Source: Cyrtodaria siliqua
Lineage: Eukaryota > Mollusca > Bivalvia > Adapedonta > Hiatellidae
DNA: 64,000 bases
Direction: 5' to 3'
NCBI GenBank assembly: GCA_037043455.1
Contig: JAWPHD010000002.1
Location: 1,240,001-1,304,000, forward strand
This document shows, in pieces, positions 34,135-44,762 of the stretch. Positions within the stretch are counted from its first letter, which is position 1. Every line of letters begins with the position of its first letter. The notes beneath the pieces were generated by a model that was not told the origin of the DNA, ran no database searches, and worked only from the letters and a program-made list of their open reading frames with translations. A program made the translations under genes and the position numbers.

Positions 34135-34460
34135 CTTTCAGGGATACTCATGTACGCCCGGGCGTACTCTAGAAAATCGAAAGTGAAAAAATAAAAGTGA
34201 TTATTTTTTGAAATCAGCAATAAAAATTGAAAGTGGGTAGGGGGTGAGGCACTATTTTTAAAAACACACTTAATGAATGGAGGCGAAAGCCTCCAAAATC
34301 TCGCTCAAATGAAGCCACAAACCTCCTAATTTGCACTCAAATTTCAAAATTTTCCCTGGGGAGGCCCCACCAAATGCATGGGGACACCCCCTCCCGCACC
34401 CTCCCCCAGGGCGTATTCTCCAAAAGGCTCTGGCTACGCCCCTGACTTTTATTTCACTGA
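34135..34460 (-). repeat. Dispersed repeat with CAGGGGCGTAGCCAGA start
   Basis: On the minus strand it begins AGGGGCGTAGCCAGAGCC at about 34444 and continues through GGGGCCTCCCCAGGG and GGAGGCTTTCGCCTCC. The GGGGCGTAGCCAG opening is seen in many invertebrate genome repeats (from memory). No gene. Confidence 0.5.
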
Positions 34461-35094
34461 TAAAACACAGTATTTCATTGCTTATCATAAAATAAAAAAT
34501 AAAATATGCTAGTAATCGGAATATTTTTTTGTCAAATTGTGTATTCTTGTTTTATTAACCATAATACCCTTACGAAGAAGGCGTCCCTGTCGACGTCGTG
34601 TCGTAAATATAATATGTGTACGACTAACGACGTTGACGCAAACATTGGAAACAAACACTGGTACCCTAAATGATAATGATAAATACTGCTCCCTTGAACA
34701 TTTTACTCTGGTTTCTAATTGTATATATTGTGAAAGTTAATAAATAGATAGTAGTTTAATAAATATATATTAGAATGACATGACATTTTCAAGAACATTT
34801 ACAAAAACACCCGGTCCCATATGCTGGTAAGGTACTTATTTATAACAAAAGTTAAAACATCAACCATGCGTTAAGAAAATAAGTTATTGTGCGATGCTTT
34901 ATGGATAGTAAATTCATGGAGGCATACCTGCTATAATACATTACCAAATACAAGTGACTCCTAGTTCATGAAACATAGACCAAATAGATGAGTGTCTATT
35001 ATCGAATAGAATAATTAAAAAAAAAAAAAACACCATTTAATCATAAAATGTATTTAGTAAGCCTTTCTTTTATTAAATATTACTTATACTTTTA
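34461..35094. other. No recognised feature
   Basis: AT-rich sequence with a 13-A run near 35019. No exon or repeat could be supported. Confidence 0.4.
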
Positions 35095-36850
35095 GCTCAT
35101 ATAGCTAGGGACCCAAACCCAAGTTTTAGGACACAATCTAGACACGCCGGACAAAAGCACCAAACGTTCCTCAAATTTCTCCACAGTTTTAAAAGAGTTT
35201 CCAAAGGTTCGTGAATCCCTAAATGTATTTTTTTGGATCAAAAAGTTGGAAAAATAACAAAAACTGCTGATTGCTGGAATAATTCAATAACAATATATTT
35301 TAAATGTTTATTCATTATTTTATTTACCCATTTAAAACAGTCTATTAAATCATTTTAGAATTATTTATTTTTTAGAATTTGGTGATTCTTGGTTTCAAGT
35401 AACTCATTACTCAATAAGTGATACAAACAGTCTTGATCTGTTTCTCACTGCAATTAAAAGGCTCATTATGTTCTGAGAACACACTGAGTTCATCAGAATA
35501 GCATGACATGATGTCATAATAGCATGATGTGATGTCATAATACCATGGTGACGTGACGTCATAATACAAGGGTGTGATGTCATAATACCTGAAAGTGGTG
35601 TCATGATAGAAGCAACCAAAGGAAAATAAAAATGAAGCATTCTGATTGGTTCAGTGATAAAAATTGGACCAATGAAACCAGTTAATTTAAAGCTCATTAC
35701 ATTCTCAGAACACACTGAGGTTTTACTGGATATTGAGTAATGAGGTTCTTGAAACCCAGAAACACAAAATTCTAATAATAAAATAATTCTAAAATGATTT
35801 AATAGACTGTTTTAAGTGTAATGATATATTCCTATTAAATAATAAATAAATCAATGGAAAAATATGGGTCTTTTGGAAAAAAAATATGGAAAAAAGAGTA
35901 AAAAACACTAAAACTGCTAATTTCTGGAAGTGTTTAATAAAAAAATATTTCTTATTTTCGTTTACCATATTAGGTATAATGATATTTTATACATTTCACC
36001 TTTTATTTCTAAAAGGGTCCCCAAAGGTTCGTGAATCCCTAAATGCATTTTTTTGGTTAAAAACGTTGGAAAAATAACTAAAACGGCTGATTTTTGGAAT
36101 AATTCAACAAACAAATATTTTAAATGCTTATTCATTACTTTATTTACCAATTTAAGTATAATGATATATTTGTATGAAATAATAAATAAATAAAGGGATA
36201 AATATGGGTCTTTTGGCAAAACATAAGGAAAAATAGTAAAAAAACCCACTAAAATTGCTAATTTCTGAAATGGTTCATTAAACAATTATTTCTTTAACGT
36301 ATGTGTTATTTTTTTTTACCATATTAGGTATAATGATATTTTATACATTTCGTCTTATTTTTAAAAAGGTCCACAGCGGTTCGTGAATCCCTAAATATAT
36401 TTCTTTTTTCGTCAAAATGTTGGAAAAATAATTAAAACTGCTGATTTCTGGAATAATTCAATACAAATACATTTTAAATGCTTATTTATTATTTTGTTTA
36501 CGCATTTAAGTGTATTGATATCTGTCAATGAAATAATAAATAAATGAAGGGATAAATATGGGTCTTTTGGCAAAAAATGGAAAAGAAATAGTAAAAATAA
36601 AGTACTAAAACTGCTGATTTCTGGAATAGTTCAATAAAAATATATTTTTAGCGTATCGCTTATTTTCGTTTACCATATTAGGTATAACGATATTTTTACA
36701 TTTTGTCTTGTTTTTAAAAGAGTCCCCAAAGGAGGTTCATGAATCCCAAAATATATTTTCTGTGGTCAAACAGGTAGGAAAATAACTAAAAATGTTGATT
36801 TCTGTAACAAACATACATTTTAACTGCTTATTCATTATTGTATTTATTAT
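35095..36850 (+). repeat. Degenerate tandem array, about 360-bp unit
   Basis: GGTTCGTGAATCCCTAAAT marks units at about 35204, 36018 and 36377, with a variant at 36737, giving a spacing of about 360. Each unit contains two related halves (a TTTCTGGAATAATTCAA-like block twice). The first interval is 815 bases because another element is inserted at 35336-35811. Confidence 0.85.
35336..35811. mobile_element. 476-bp inverted-repeat element inserted in the array
   Basis: Terminal inverted repeats of about 90 bases start AACAGTCTATTAAATCATTT. The neighbouring units supply the empty site (CATTTAAGTG), showing that TTAA, or only the inner TA, was duplicated on insertion. Inside are two GAACACACTGAG blocks and a run of GATGTCATAATA repeats. 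TTAA would suggest piggyBac-like and TA Tc1/mariner-like mobilisation; the ends do not decide. Non-autonomous. Confidence 0.8.
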
Positions 36851-36878
36851 TATGAAATGTCAGAATAACACTAATTTC

Positions 36879-38420
36879 CTATATCACACTTGGTGTGATG
36901 TAGGGTCTTGCGAGTAACATGACAGGTGTGGCCTGTACATGTATGGGTGTGTGTATATTGAAACCTGCTGTGTCTACGTTCTGTACACATTTGTAGGTGT
37001 GGTCTTGCTTGTAGCATGAAGGTATGGCCTGGATCTGTGTGGGAATGGGTAATTTGAATCTTGCTACTCTAGGTTCTTTACAATGGATGGGCGTGTACTT
37101 ACTTGGCACATTACAGCTATGACTTGTATATGTATGCGTGTGAGCTACTTGAAGCCTTCTGACTCTATATGTTCGTCTGTACAATATGCGGGTGTGTATT
37201 TCCGTGTATGGTACGGCCTTTATCAGTATGAGTGTGAGTAGCTTAACGCCTTCTGACACTATGTAGGTGTATACGTAAGTGCCACATGACAGGTGTGGAT
37301 TGTATCTATATGAGTGGCGGTGGCTTTAATCTCACTGAATCAATGTTCTGTACAATATGTGGTGTAACATGATAGGTATGGCCTAAATCTGTACGAGTAT
37401 GGTCTACTTGAAGACGTCTGAAACTATGTTCTGTACAATAAATGGGTGTATACTTACATGTAAATTGACATGTATTACATATATGTATGATTATGGGCTG
37501 TTTAAAGCATTATGACTATGTTCCATACAATACTTGGGTGTGGGCTTACATATAACCTGACAGAATTGGCATGTATGGTCAGTAAAGATGTATAAGTGTG
37601 GGTAACTTGAAGCCCAATATGGGGTTGTGATCTTACATGTAACATGGCAGGAAAGGCCTGTATATGTATGAGTGTGGGCAACTTGAAGCCTTCTGTGTGG
37701 GTATATACTTAAGTGTAACTCGACTAGAATGACATACATCTGTATGAGTGTAGGCAGGTTAAAGCCCGCTTACTCTTGGGTCTGTATAATATGTGAGTAT
37801 ATACTTAAGTGTAACATAATATGTATGGTCGGTATCTGTTTGGGTGTGGGCATCTTGAAGTCTTGAATCCCACTGCCATTTTGTTTTGTACACTAGGTGG
37901 GTTAATGCATATGCGCTAACTGATAGGTATGGCCTATATCTGTTTGAGTTAGGGCAACTTGAAGCCCACTGTCACTATTTTCCTTTGAACAATATGTGGG
38001 TATATATACTTTTTTTGTAAAAAGACAGGTGTGGCCAGTATTTGAAGTAGTGTGGGTAACTTGAAGCACTCTGCCTCTACTTTCTTAACCTTACGTAAGT
38101 ATGGGCAACTTGAAGCTTTCTGCATCTATGTTCCGTGCAATACGTAGGCATTCTTACATGTTAACATGACATATACGGCTTTTTGTGTGACTTGAAGCTT
38201 ACTGCTTCTGTGCTAGGTACAATACATGGAGTATATCCGTACATGCAACATAAAAGGTAATGAACTGTATCTGTAAGGGTGTGGGCAATTTGAGCCCCCT
38301 TCCTCTATGTTCTGAACACTCTTACGTATTACATAAGTATGGCTTGTATGAAACTGTATTGTAGCCCGCTGTCATATGTTCTGTAAATATGTGGGTGGAT
38401 ACTTACATCACAAGTGTCTC
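36879..38420 (+). repeat. Degenerate tandem array, about 110-bp unit, about 13 copies
   Basis: Units share GGTGTGGCCTGTATCTGTATG-like, AACTTGAAGCCTTCTG and CTATGTTCTGTACAATATG phrases, with GTATACTTACATGTAACATG between. Highly diverged. Open frames on the minus strand (36879-37259, 37491-37739) follow the repeat and show no domain. Confidence 0.8.
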
Positions 38421-39332
38421 ATAATGCAATATGGAAGAATGACTTTTAATATACTTAACCTAAACAAAAAAACAACATTTTATATATTATAGAGGAGCTT
38501 ACATCTAAGCCAAACCAAAATAAAATACTTATGTGTAAATCGTCTTTGGGTTAAGCCATAATTAAGAATAAATTGCTGTCTTGAAGCATTTCGATGGCGG
38601 CCATTTTGAAATGTGCTAAAAATAGTAACAGAATGACCTGTGACCTTGGGAACCCTTTTCGATTTTCAAGTTAGACTACCAACTACTATCACAGAAAGTT
38701 TGGTGCTTTTGTCCACTCTGTCCACATCCGACATTTTGGTCGCTAGCTAATATATGTTTGTGCCTTTTCATATCTCAAATGTATTTGGTGAAGCTGAGAA
38801 AATGCGAGAATCTGTAAAGTTATGCAGCCCTTTCAGATGAATCAAATGAAATCAGAGGAAGAAGAAGCTTTTATTTCCTCATCATAGGTCAATTAGGGTC
38901 GGGGACAAGCCCAATTAACCGTTCGTAGTTTCATAGATTATTTGAAATAAGTCATAAATGACCCTTGAGCAAATATAAATAGATAACATACAATTATTAG
39001 CCAATATAAATTTACGTTTAATGGCAAGAACAATGATACGGCATATGTATTATACAACAGTTTTTATCAATTAAAATGTATATGATTACACTGTTTAACT
39101 AAGTACTATTATTACTGTTATTTAAATCGTTACTGAACCCATGCTTTTTATACCATTCAATAGTGCAAAACAGTAATGTACTTTTGCAACAAAAAACTAC
39201 TATGACTCGTCAAATTATAATTTGTGTTAAAAGTTGTGTTACAATCGATTGTGATAGATTTATCGTTTTATACGTGCTACATCTTGCATATACACTCGAA
39301 GATCATCGACATTAACTTTATGGTCAACTTAC
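38421..39332. other. Intronic, no exon found; possible LINE tail at 38870-38930
   Basis: Downstream intron of the Ly6-like module 1 in gene orientation. A segment with TTATTTCCTCATCATAGGTC and GGGTCGGGGACAAGCCC resembles, in order and spacing, the 3' tail of the LINE at 60600-60680. Similarity is partial. Confidence 0.35.
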
Positions 39333-39385
39333 TCGCTTGTATTCCGCATAACTTTGCATTACAGTCTCTTCCTTCAGTACAGCAT
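39333..39385 (-). CDS. Ly6-like gene, module 1 exon 4
   Basis: Minus strand, 53 bp, acceptor AACTTCTTTCAG and donor A|GTAAGT. The first base completes an Arg codon left by exon 3. It then reads CCTEGRDCNAKLCGIQA and leaves in phase 1. With exon 3 this gives C-S-R-CC-x5-CN-x3-C, the conserved end of a Ly6/uPAR-like domain. Leaving in phase 1 matches the entry phase of exon 1 of a module, so whole modules are symmetric 1-1 cassettes that could be duplicated without breaking the frame. The acceptor region is tandemly copied just upstream (39386-39660). Confidence 0.75.
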
Positions 39386-39660
39386 CTGAAAGAAGTTTGC
39401 GTTAATACTTGACTTTAATACTTGACTTTAATAATAATCTCAACACTCATGGTCATATATTGTTTTGGACGATAGTACAGTACCTGAAAGAAGTTTGTTT
39501 TCATACTTGATTTTAATACTTGACTTGTTTAATACTTGACTTTAATAATAATCTCAACACTCATATATTGTTAATGGACGTTAGTACAACACCTGAAAGA
39601 AGTTTGCTTTAATACTTGACTTTAATACTTACCTATCTCAACAATATTGGTCATATATTT
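39386..39660 (-). repeat. Three tandem copies of an intron-exon junction region
   Basis: ACCTGAAAGAAGTTTG-type segments followed by TTAATACTTGACTTTAAT occur near 39386, 39488 and 39592 on the plus strand. In gene orientation each has TTCTTTCAG followed by a sequence resembling the first ten bases of exon 4, but only the copy nearest the exon leads into coding sequence. Confidence 0.8.
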
Positions 39661-39999
39661 TGTAAGGCGTTTCAAAATTGTCTTCCATGCGACGAATGCT
39701 TCATTGAATACTGAGCATAAACATCGACATAGCATTACCGGTCATTTCATTTGAGGAGAGACGTCGTTAAGTTGTAGACTAAACACAGCCGTGTCTGGGT
39801 ACCTAGTGCAATAGGCAAGGGGACTGAACCACTCATTAATTTGTGGTTGATCAAATGGTTTAGCATTATATCGGATCTTATTTCTTAAACACGAGTATTT
39901 ATAAGTTACTATCCATTATTACAATTTAATTAATGTGTGTTTTTAAGCGTAAAGCTACCGCCCTACGAAAGAGTACAGGTAGACAGTAATATTACCAAC

Positions 40000-40064
40000 C
40001 TCGAACATACTACGAAGTTGTCTGCCCTCTTTTTGCCTATTAATAGGTCACTTGGTGGACACAT
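40000..40064 (-). CDS. Ly6-like gene, module 1 exon 3
   Basis: Minus strand, 65 bp, acceptor TCTCTTATTTTCAG and donor TCGAG|GTTGGT. It enters in phase 0, reads MCPPSDLLIGKKRADNFVVC then S plus two bases of an Arg codon, and leaves in phase 2. It links exon 2 (ending GCRPRD) to exon 4 (starting CC). The two cysteines fit the spacing of a three-finger fold between the fourth strand and the final CC. The donor GTTGGT is weaker than the others. Confidence 0.75.
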
Positions 40065-40329
40065 CTGAAAATAAGAGAATACATAATTAAAAGCTCCAAT
40101 ACGAGTTAATTTCAGACAATCCCCCTTTAGACGTGGATGTTCCCTGAGCAACTATGTATATGTATACGTTTCACAGCATATTTGTTTTTGTAGAGCTTTG
40201 TTGCATTCGTAACCTTTGTACTCGTATAACTAAAAAACTACTATACTAGGGCTTCCGTTGCCGTAAACTTTGAAAACCCTTTGCACAATTGTATCATCGT
40301 AAACCTGATCATATAAAAGTTATTTAGGA

Positions 40330-40810
40330 AATCTTCAGCAACAAGAACTTTGAATAACTCTTCAGCGACAAGAACTTTAAGAACTCTTCAGCGACAAAGA
40401 ATTCTTCAGCGACAAGAACTTTAAGAACTCTACAGCGACAAGAACTATCACAGTCGGACTTCCATGGTGACTTGATTTACAAGCTTCAAAAGATTCATGG
40501 TCACGAGTTTATCAAATGTCATGAAGTTATGACCTTATCATTTTACCCTGTAAACCCTGTAATGACGTCTACCTAAATCTTGAAAGGCATGGTTACATTT
40601 AATTTGTGCCTTCAATCTCGTTTTGTTTCGACTTTAATGGGTTATTGTCTTGTTGCTCTGGCTTCTGCCAAGGCATTGGATACTTGCTTTGTGGTTTTCA
40701 AAGCTTTTTTTTATGTTCATATAAACATGATCATCTTTGTGTTAGTTTTGATCTATTATATCTACTTGTATTAAAAGTATTTAAGTATATATATATTTTT
40801 ATTTTTATTT
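40330..40810 (+). mobile_element. Retroelement 3'-end copy (degraded)
   Basis: Contains DFHGDLIYKLQKIHGH in the frame corresponding to DFYGDVIYKLHKFLGH at 42879, a deletion, and a 3' tail with GGCTTCTGCCAAGGCATTGG shared with 33187-33895 (inverted). It begins with a short local tandem repeat, CTTCAGCGACAAGAACTTTA, at 40335-40445. Lies in the intron between module 1 exons 2 and 3. Confidence 0.5.
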
Positions 40811-40851
40811 TTTTTTGTAAGTATTTTTAGCATTCTCATTTGATTTAGTCT

Positions 40852-40985
40852 GTGATACAGTGTTGACCTACGACGCCATTGTGTTGCGGTTCTGTGTGAT
40901 AAAGTGTTGACCTACGACGCCATTGTGTTGCGGTTCTGTGTGATACAGTGTTGACCTACGACGCCATTGTGTTGCGGTGCTGTTG
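40852..40985 (+). repeat. 44-bp tandem repeat, three units
   Basis: GTGTTGACCTACGACGCCAT with TTGTGTTGCGGTTCTG recurs three times, nearly identical. Confidence 0.95.
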
Positions 40986-41185
40986 TTTCTAAAGGATAAG
41001 TTTACGCTTTTTTGAAATTATTTAACATAATATTAAATCATGGTCTAACACAGACTTTTTATTGTAAGAGAAATATACGATACTGAGATTCATCCTCGCG
41101 TTTTCCTCTTTTCGTTGGCACAACAAAGATCAGATAGTCTGTATTACAAATAAGGGGTTGATAAAATTGCAAACTGTGAAAATAC

Positions 41186-41254
41186 ATCTCGGGGTCGACA
41201 TCCAGCATTGAACCGCACCCCAGTCAAACCAGCTGTCTTCTCCGTGTAACACGC
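41186..41254 (-). CDS. Ly6-like gene, module 1 exon 2
   Basis: Minus strand, 69 bp, acceptor CTTTTTTCCAG and donor GAT|GTATTT, phase 0-0. It reads ACYTEKTAGLTGVRFNAGCR then PRD. It matches the module 2 exon at 18323-18391 in length, phase and the positions of both cysteines, with G at 11-12 and GCR shared. The frame would stay open for 16 more codons past this donor, so a longer terminal exon is possible. But the exon at 40000-40064 continues the cysteine pattern exactly when this donor is used. Confidence 0.75.
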
Positions 41255-41559
41255 CTGGAAAAAAGTATTATTACAATAAGGTATAGCACATGGTCCATGA
41301 AAAAGCTGGGTTACATTTTGCTACATTTTCATTGACAGTTTAGCCAAAGTATATACTGCCAAGATATAGCTTGATTAAAGTCTTTTTCTATGAATTGCAT
41401 TTCTATTTTGAATACTGCTATATCAAACTTTGAACTTTGCTTTTTAAAGGGAAAAAACAGTAACACGTTTACATTTACGCGCAACTAGATCGAAATACAA
41501 ACACTTTCAAATTGTTAATAGTTTTTTTTACTGCGTCTAAAACTTGACTGTCCAAGCTA

Positions 41560-41760
41560 GCATGCTAACGTTGCACCAACGTGGCTCAACATCAGCTGTA
41601 ACGTTGGTTTGACGTTGTATTGCGACGTCGGCCCAATGCAGAAAACGTCACCCCAATGTAATTTTGTACAGCAGTCCCAACGATGTCATGCCGTTGTATA
41701 CAACCTTGGGCCAAACTTGGCTCAACGTTAACACAACATTGGGTTCGCTACCGCACCCCA
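41560..41760. repeat. CAACGTTGG-rich degenerate repeat
   Basis: AACGTTG, CAACGTT and near variants recur about every 15-25 bases (GCTAACGTTGCACCAACGTG, GTAACGTTGGTTTGACGTTG and others), giving many short palindromes. Function unknown; intronic. Confidence 0.6.
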
Positions 41761-41919
41761 CCCCGCCACCATATAATATAATGGAAACAGGTCTTGAACA
41801 AGGAACACACAATTAATGACTTGTACATTTTATATTAGTCCCCAAAACACCCAACACCTAATCCTTGACTTCTAAAAAGTGAATATTTTTTTTGTCAATT
41901 GTATTTTGTTAATTTAACT

Positions 41920-42029
41920 GCATCAGACAAACTAATGGGCAAAGTCACTTGACGCTTGGCAAAAGCACGACACTGCATCAGACAAACTAATGGCCAGAGT
42001 CACTTGACGCTTGGCAAAAGCACGACACT
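41920..42029 (+). repeat. 55-bp tandem duplication
   Basis: GCATCAGACAAACTAATGG through GGCAAAAGCACGACACT is present twice in tandem with two substitutions. Confidence 0.95.
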
Positions 42030-42310
42030 CACACAAACTATTGCACACATGATTAAACTGTCATACGATGATTTGTTGGACTGTTGGCAATTTTCAGTAT
42101 ATAATCAACATTATTATTGAAACACTTTTGACTGCTTTTAAACCAATTTCATTTTTTTTAATGAAAATTAAGAAACCCAGTAATTCCTATTTAATTTACA
42201 AAATATACAGCGGAAGTACCATTACTATTCCTGTTACATTTCATTAATACACGTGTATACGGTGTCAACATGATTCCTGTGTGTTTTATAGATACTTAAA
42301 TACAACTTAC

Positions 42311-42414
42311 CGAAGTATGTGGGTCACAAGCAGTAAGCATAGTGCAGTCTTGCAATGTCGCTGCATTTACGCATACTCTGCAATACAATAACCCTGTAGG
42401 TTGTCCATATGTTC
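42311..42414 (-). CDS. Ly6-like gene, module 1 exon 1
   Basis: Minus strand, 104 bp, acceptor TTATGTTTTCTGTAG and donor TCG|GTAAGT. It enters in phase 1 and leaves in phase 0. It reads TYGQPTGLLYCRVCVNAATL then QDCTMLTACDPHTS. The Y-C-x2-C opening, a further C in DC, and one before DPHTS are as expected for the start of a Ly6/uPAR-like three-finger domain. Entering in phase 1 implies at least one more exon upstream (a signal peptide or another module), which I could not find before the element starting at 43162. The product is probably extracellular or membrane-anchored, but no signal peptide or anchor is visible. Confidence 0.75.
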
Positions 42415-42759
42415 CTACAGAAAACATAAATGCATAATGTGACTGTGTTTTTGATGACAGAGTTTGTATATCCCTTGTAACAATACACTTTTCAATAAAA
42501 CCGTGCTAATAAATAATTATATGCGTCGTTCTTACGCAGTTCTGTGACTATTTATAAGAACTACGTAAAATATATTACTATATGCAGCAATTGCTACGCA
42601 AAGAACTTTGTAATCAATATCAAACACAGCTATGCACTTTATACTTATGTATCTGTATGGGTTTGTAACAATCTTTCAGTAATACCACGACGATGTCTAC
42701 GTGTAGCAGTTCAGCTCTGTGCTCAGTTCTGTGTAAGTCTTACACCACACTTAATTTTC

Positions 42760-43161
42760 CGATATGGTCCCATTGTAACGTTTCTGTTCGTGCACAGTTT
42801 TATTATCGTAACCCTGCTCTTCTTTCCAAATATAAAAGCAATTTAAGAACTCTTCTGTGACAAGGACTATCACAACCTGACTTCTATGGTGACGTGATTT
42901 ACAAACTTCATAAGTTCCTTGGTCATGATCACTTTCATACTATCTTTGTTGAACTTGTTAAAAGGTTTATCAAAAGAGGTTATGACCCTATCATTTTGCA
43001 ACGCACTGCATGCTTGGTGGTGGACCCACTTACAGTTCGCCACTATGCATTTCTCTTTAATTGAGCGATGACCGGACAGGCTGTGGACCCTATGATGACG
43101 TCTACCTAAAGCCCAAAAGGACGATGACGTTTGATGCTTGTCTGCAATCTTGTCTTGTCTT
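42760..43161 (+). mobile_element. Retroelement 3'-end copy, cut by the 8.1-kb element
   Basis: Relative of 40330-40810 and, inverted, of 33187-33895. The tail is lost after TCTTGTCTTGCC, where the other copies continue. The left inverted arm of the 43162-51262 structure begins there. Confidence 0.55.
42879..43109 (+). pseudogene. Retroelement protein C-terminal remnant
   Basis: It reads DFYGDVIYKLHKFLGHDHFH, TIFVELVKRFIKRGYDP, IILQRTACLVVDPLTVRHY and AFLFN, then one TGA where the other copy has a Cys codon, then AMTGQAVDPMMTST and TAA. Sharing this frame with 33187-33895 across diverged DNA supports real coding ancestry. Its position before a long untranslated tail suggests a retroelement C-terminus. 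No enzyme motif is visible and the family is not identified. Confidence 0.5.
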
Positions 43162-43179
43162 GCCAAACACGACTTTGAT

Positions 43180-44488
43180 GGTCATTTTCCATTATGATGT
43201 GGTCACTTTCATTATGATGTGGTCACTTTCCATTATGATGTGGTCGCTTTACATTATGATGTGGTCGTTTTACATTATGATGTGGTCATTTGTCATTATG
43301 ATGTGGTCACTTTCCATTATGATGTGGTCATTTGTCATTATGATGTGGTCTGTTTTAATTATGATGTGGTTACTTTTCATTATGATGTGGTCACTTTCCA
43401 TTATGATGTGGTCGCTTTACATTATGATGTGGTCGTTTTACATTATGATGTGGTCATTTGTCATTATGATGTGGTCATTTGTCATTATGATGTGGTCACT
43501 TTCCATTATGATGTGGTCATTTGTCATTATGATGTGGTCACTTTCCATTATGATGTGGTCACTTTCTATTATGATGTGGTCACTTTACATTATGATGTGG
43601 TCATTTGTCATTATGATGTGGTCACTTACCATTATGATGTGGTCACTTTCCATTATGATGTGGTCACTTTTCATTATGATGTGGCAAGTGTCTATTATGA
43701 TGTGGTCATTTTCCATTATGATGTGGTCACTTATCAATATGATGTGGTAAGTGTCTATTATGATGTGGTCACTTTACATTATGATGTGGTCACTTTACAT
43801 TATGATGTGGTCATTTGTCATTATGATGTGGTCACTTTCCATTATGATGTGGTCATTTGTCATTATGATGTGGTCTGTTTTAATTATGATGTGGTCACTT
43901 TTCATTATGATGTGGTCACTTTCCATTATGATGTGGTCGCTTTACATTATGATGTGGTCGTTTTACATTATGATGTGGTCATTTGTCATTATGATGTGGT
44001 CATTTGTCATTATGATGTGGTCACTTTCCATTATGATGTGGTCATTTGTCATTATGATGTGGTCTGTTTTAATTATGATGTGGTCACTTTTCATTATGAT
44101 GTGGTAAGTGTCTATTATGATGTGGTCACTTTACATTATGATGTGGTCACTTTTCATTATGATGTGGTTACTTTCCATTATGATGTGGTCACTTTTCATT
44201 ATGATGTGGTAAGTGTCTATTATGATGTGGTCACTTTACATTATGATGTGGTCACTTTCCATTATGATGTGGTCTGTTTTAATTATGATGTGGTCAGTTT
44301 CTATTATGATGTGGTCACTTTACATTATGATGTGGTCATTTATCATTATGATGTGGTCACTTTTCATTATGATGTGGTCATTTGTCATTATGATGTGGTC
44401 GCTTTTCATTATGATGTGGTTACTTTCCATTATGATGTGGTGTGTTTTCATTATGATGTAGTAAGTTTCTATTATGATGTAGTATGTG
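43180..44488 (+). repeat. 21-bp minisatellite, left arm, about 62 units
   Basis: CATTATGATGTGGTCACTTTT-type units, 21 bases each with the core TTATGATGTGGT nearly constant and the other bases varying. With no length change the frame stays open, giving false proteins rich in HYDVV or MMWS. Some multi-unit blocks are themselves repeated (compare 43270-43520 and 43810-44060). Confidence 0.95.
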
Positions 44489-44545
44489 TGGTCACGTGTT
44501 TTTCTTCAAATAGCGCCATCTATTGACACTGCTTGCGAATGAGAA

Positions 44546-44620
44546 ATGGCGACAATGATAGAAATCTTAAATTTTGTTAAAGTATCCGATGAAGCTCGGG
44601 TAAGATTTTTAGAAGAAGAG
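44546..44620 (+). CDS. Exon-like 25-codon segment in the left arm
   Basis: ATG in context GAGAAATGGC, reading MATMIEILNFVKVSDEARVR then FLEEE, followed by GTTAGT, a plausible splice donor. If not spliced, the frame ends after seven more codons. The right arm carries the same segment with one conservative change (Glu to Asp at residue 6). It could be the first exon of a gene reading inward. I do not recognise the family, and no second exon was found. Confidence 0.4.
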
Positions 44621-44676
44621 GTTAGTATCTTTTCATGCGATTAACACATTGCAACAACAATTAACTATTTTACTGC

Positions 44677-44762
44677 GAGTTATTTGCATTCTATACATAC
44701 ACCGGCTACGTCACAACTGACTGACGATAGGTCAGAAGCGCAGCGAACCTGGCGGACACAAT
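44677..44762 (+). repeat. 86-bp segment present in only one arm
   Basis: The direct repeat GAGTTATTTG at 44677-44686 and 44763-44772 brackets sequence missing from the right arm, which has a single GAGTTATTTG. Either an insertion with a 10-base duplication here, or a deletion between repeats in the other arm. Confidence 0.8.

Noticed and set aside
36879..37739. His/Thr/Pro-rich minus-strand frames (HTHTYT)
   Set aside because: They follow the degenerate 110-bp array and change frame with unit length.
43061..44526. Long open frames of HYDVV and MMWS repeats, and the matching minus-strand frames at 49617-51205
   Set aside because: They arise because a 21-bp minisatellite unit keeps any frame open. 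There is no start context, no composition change at the ends and several frames are open at once.
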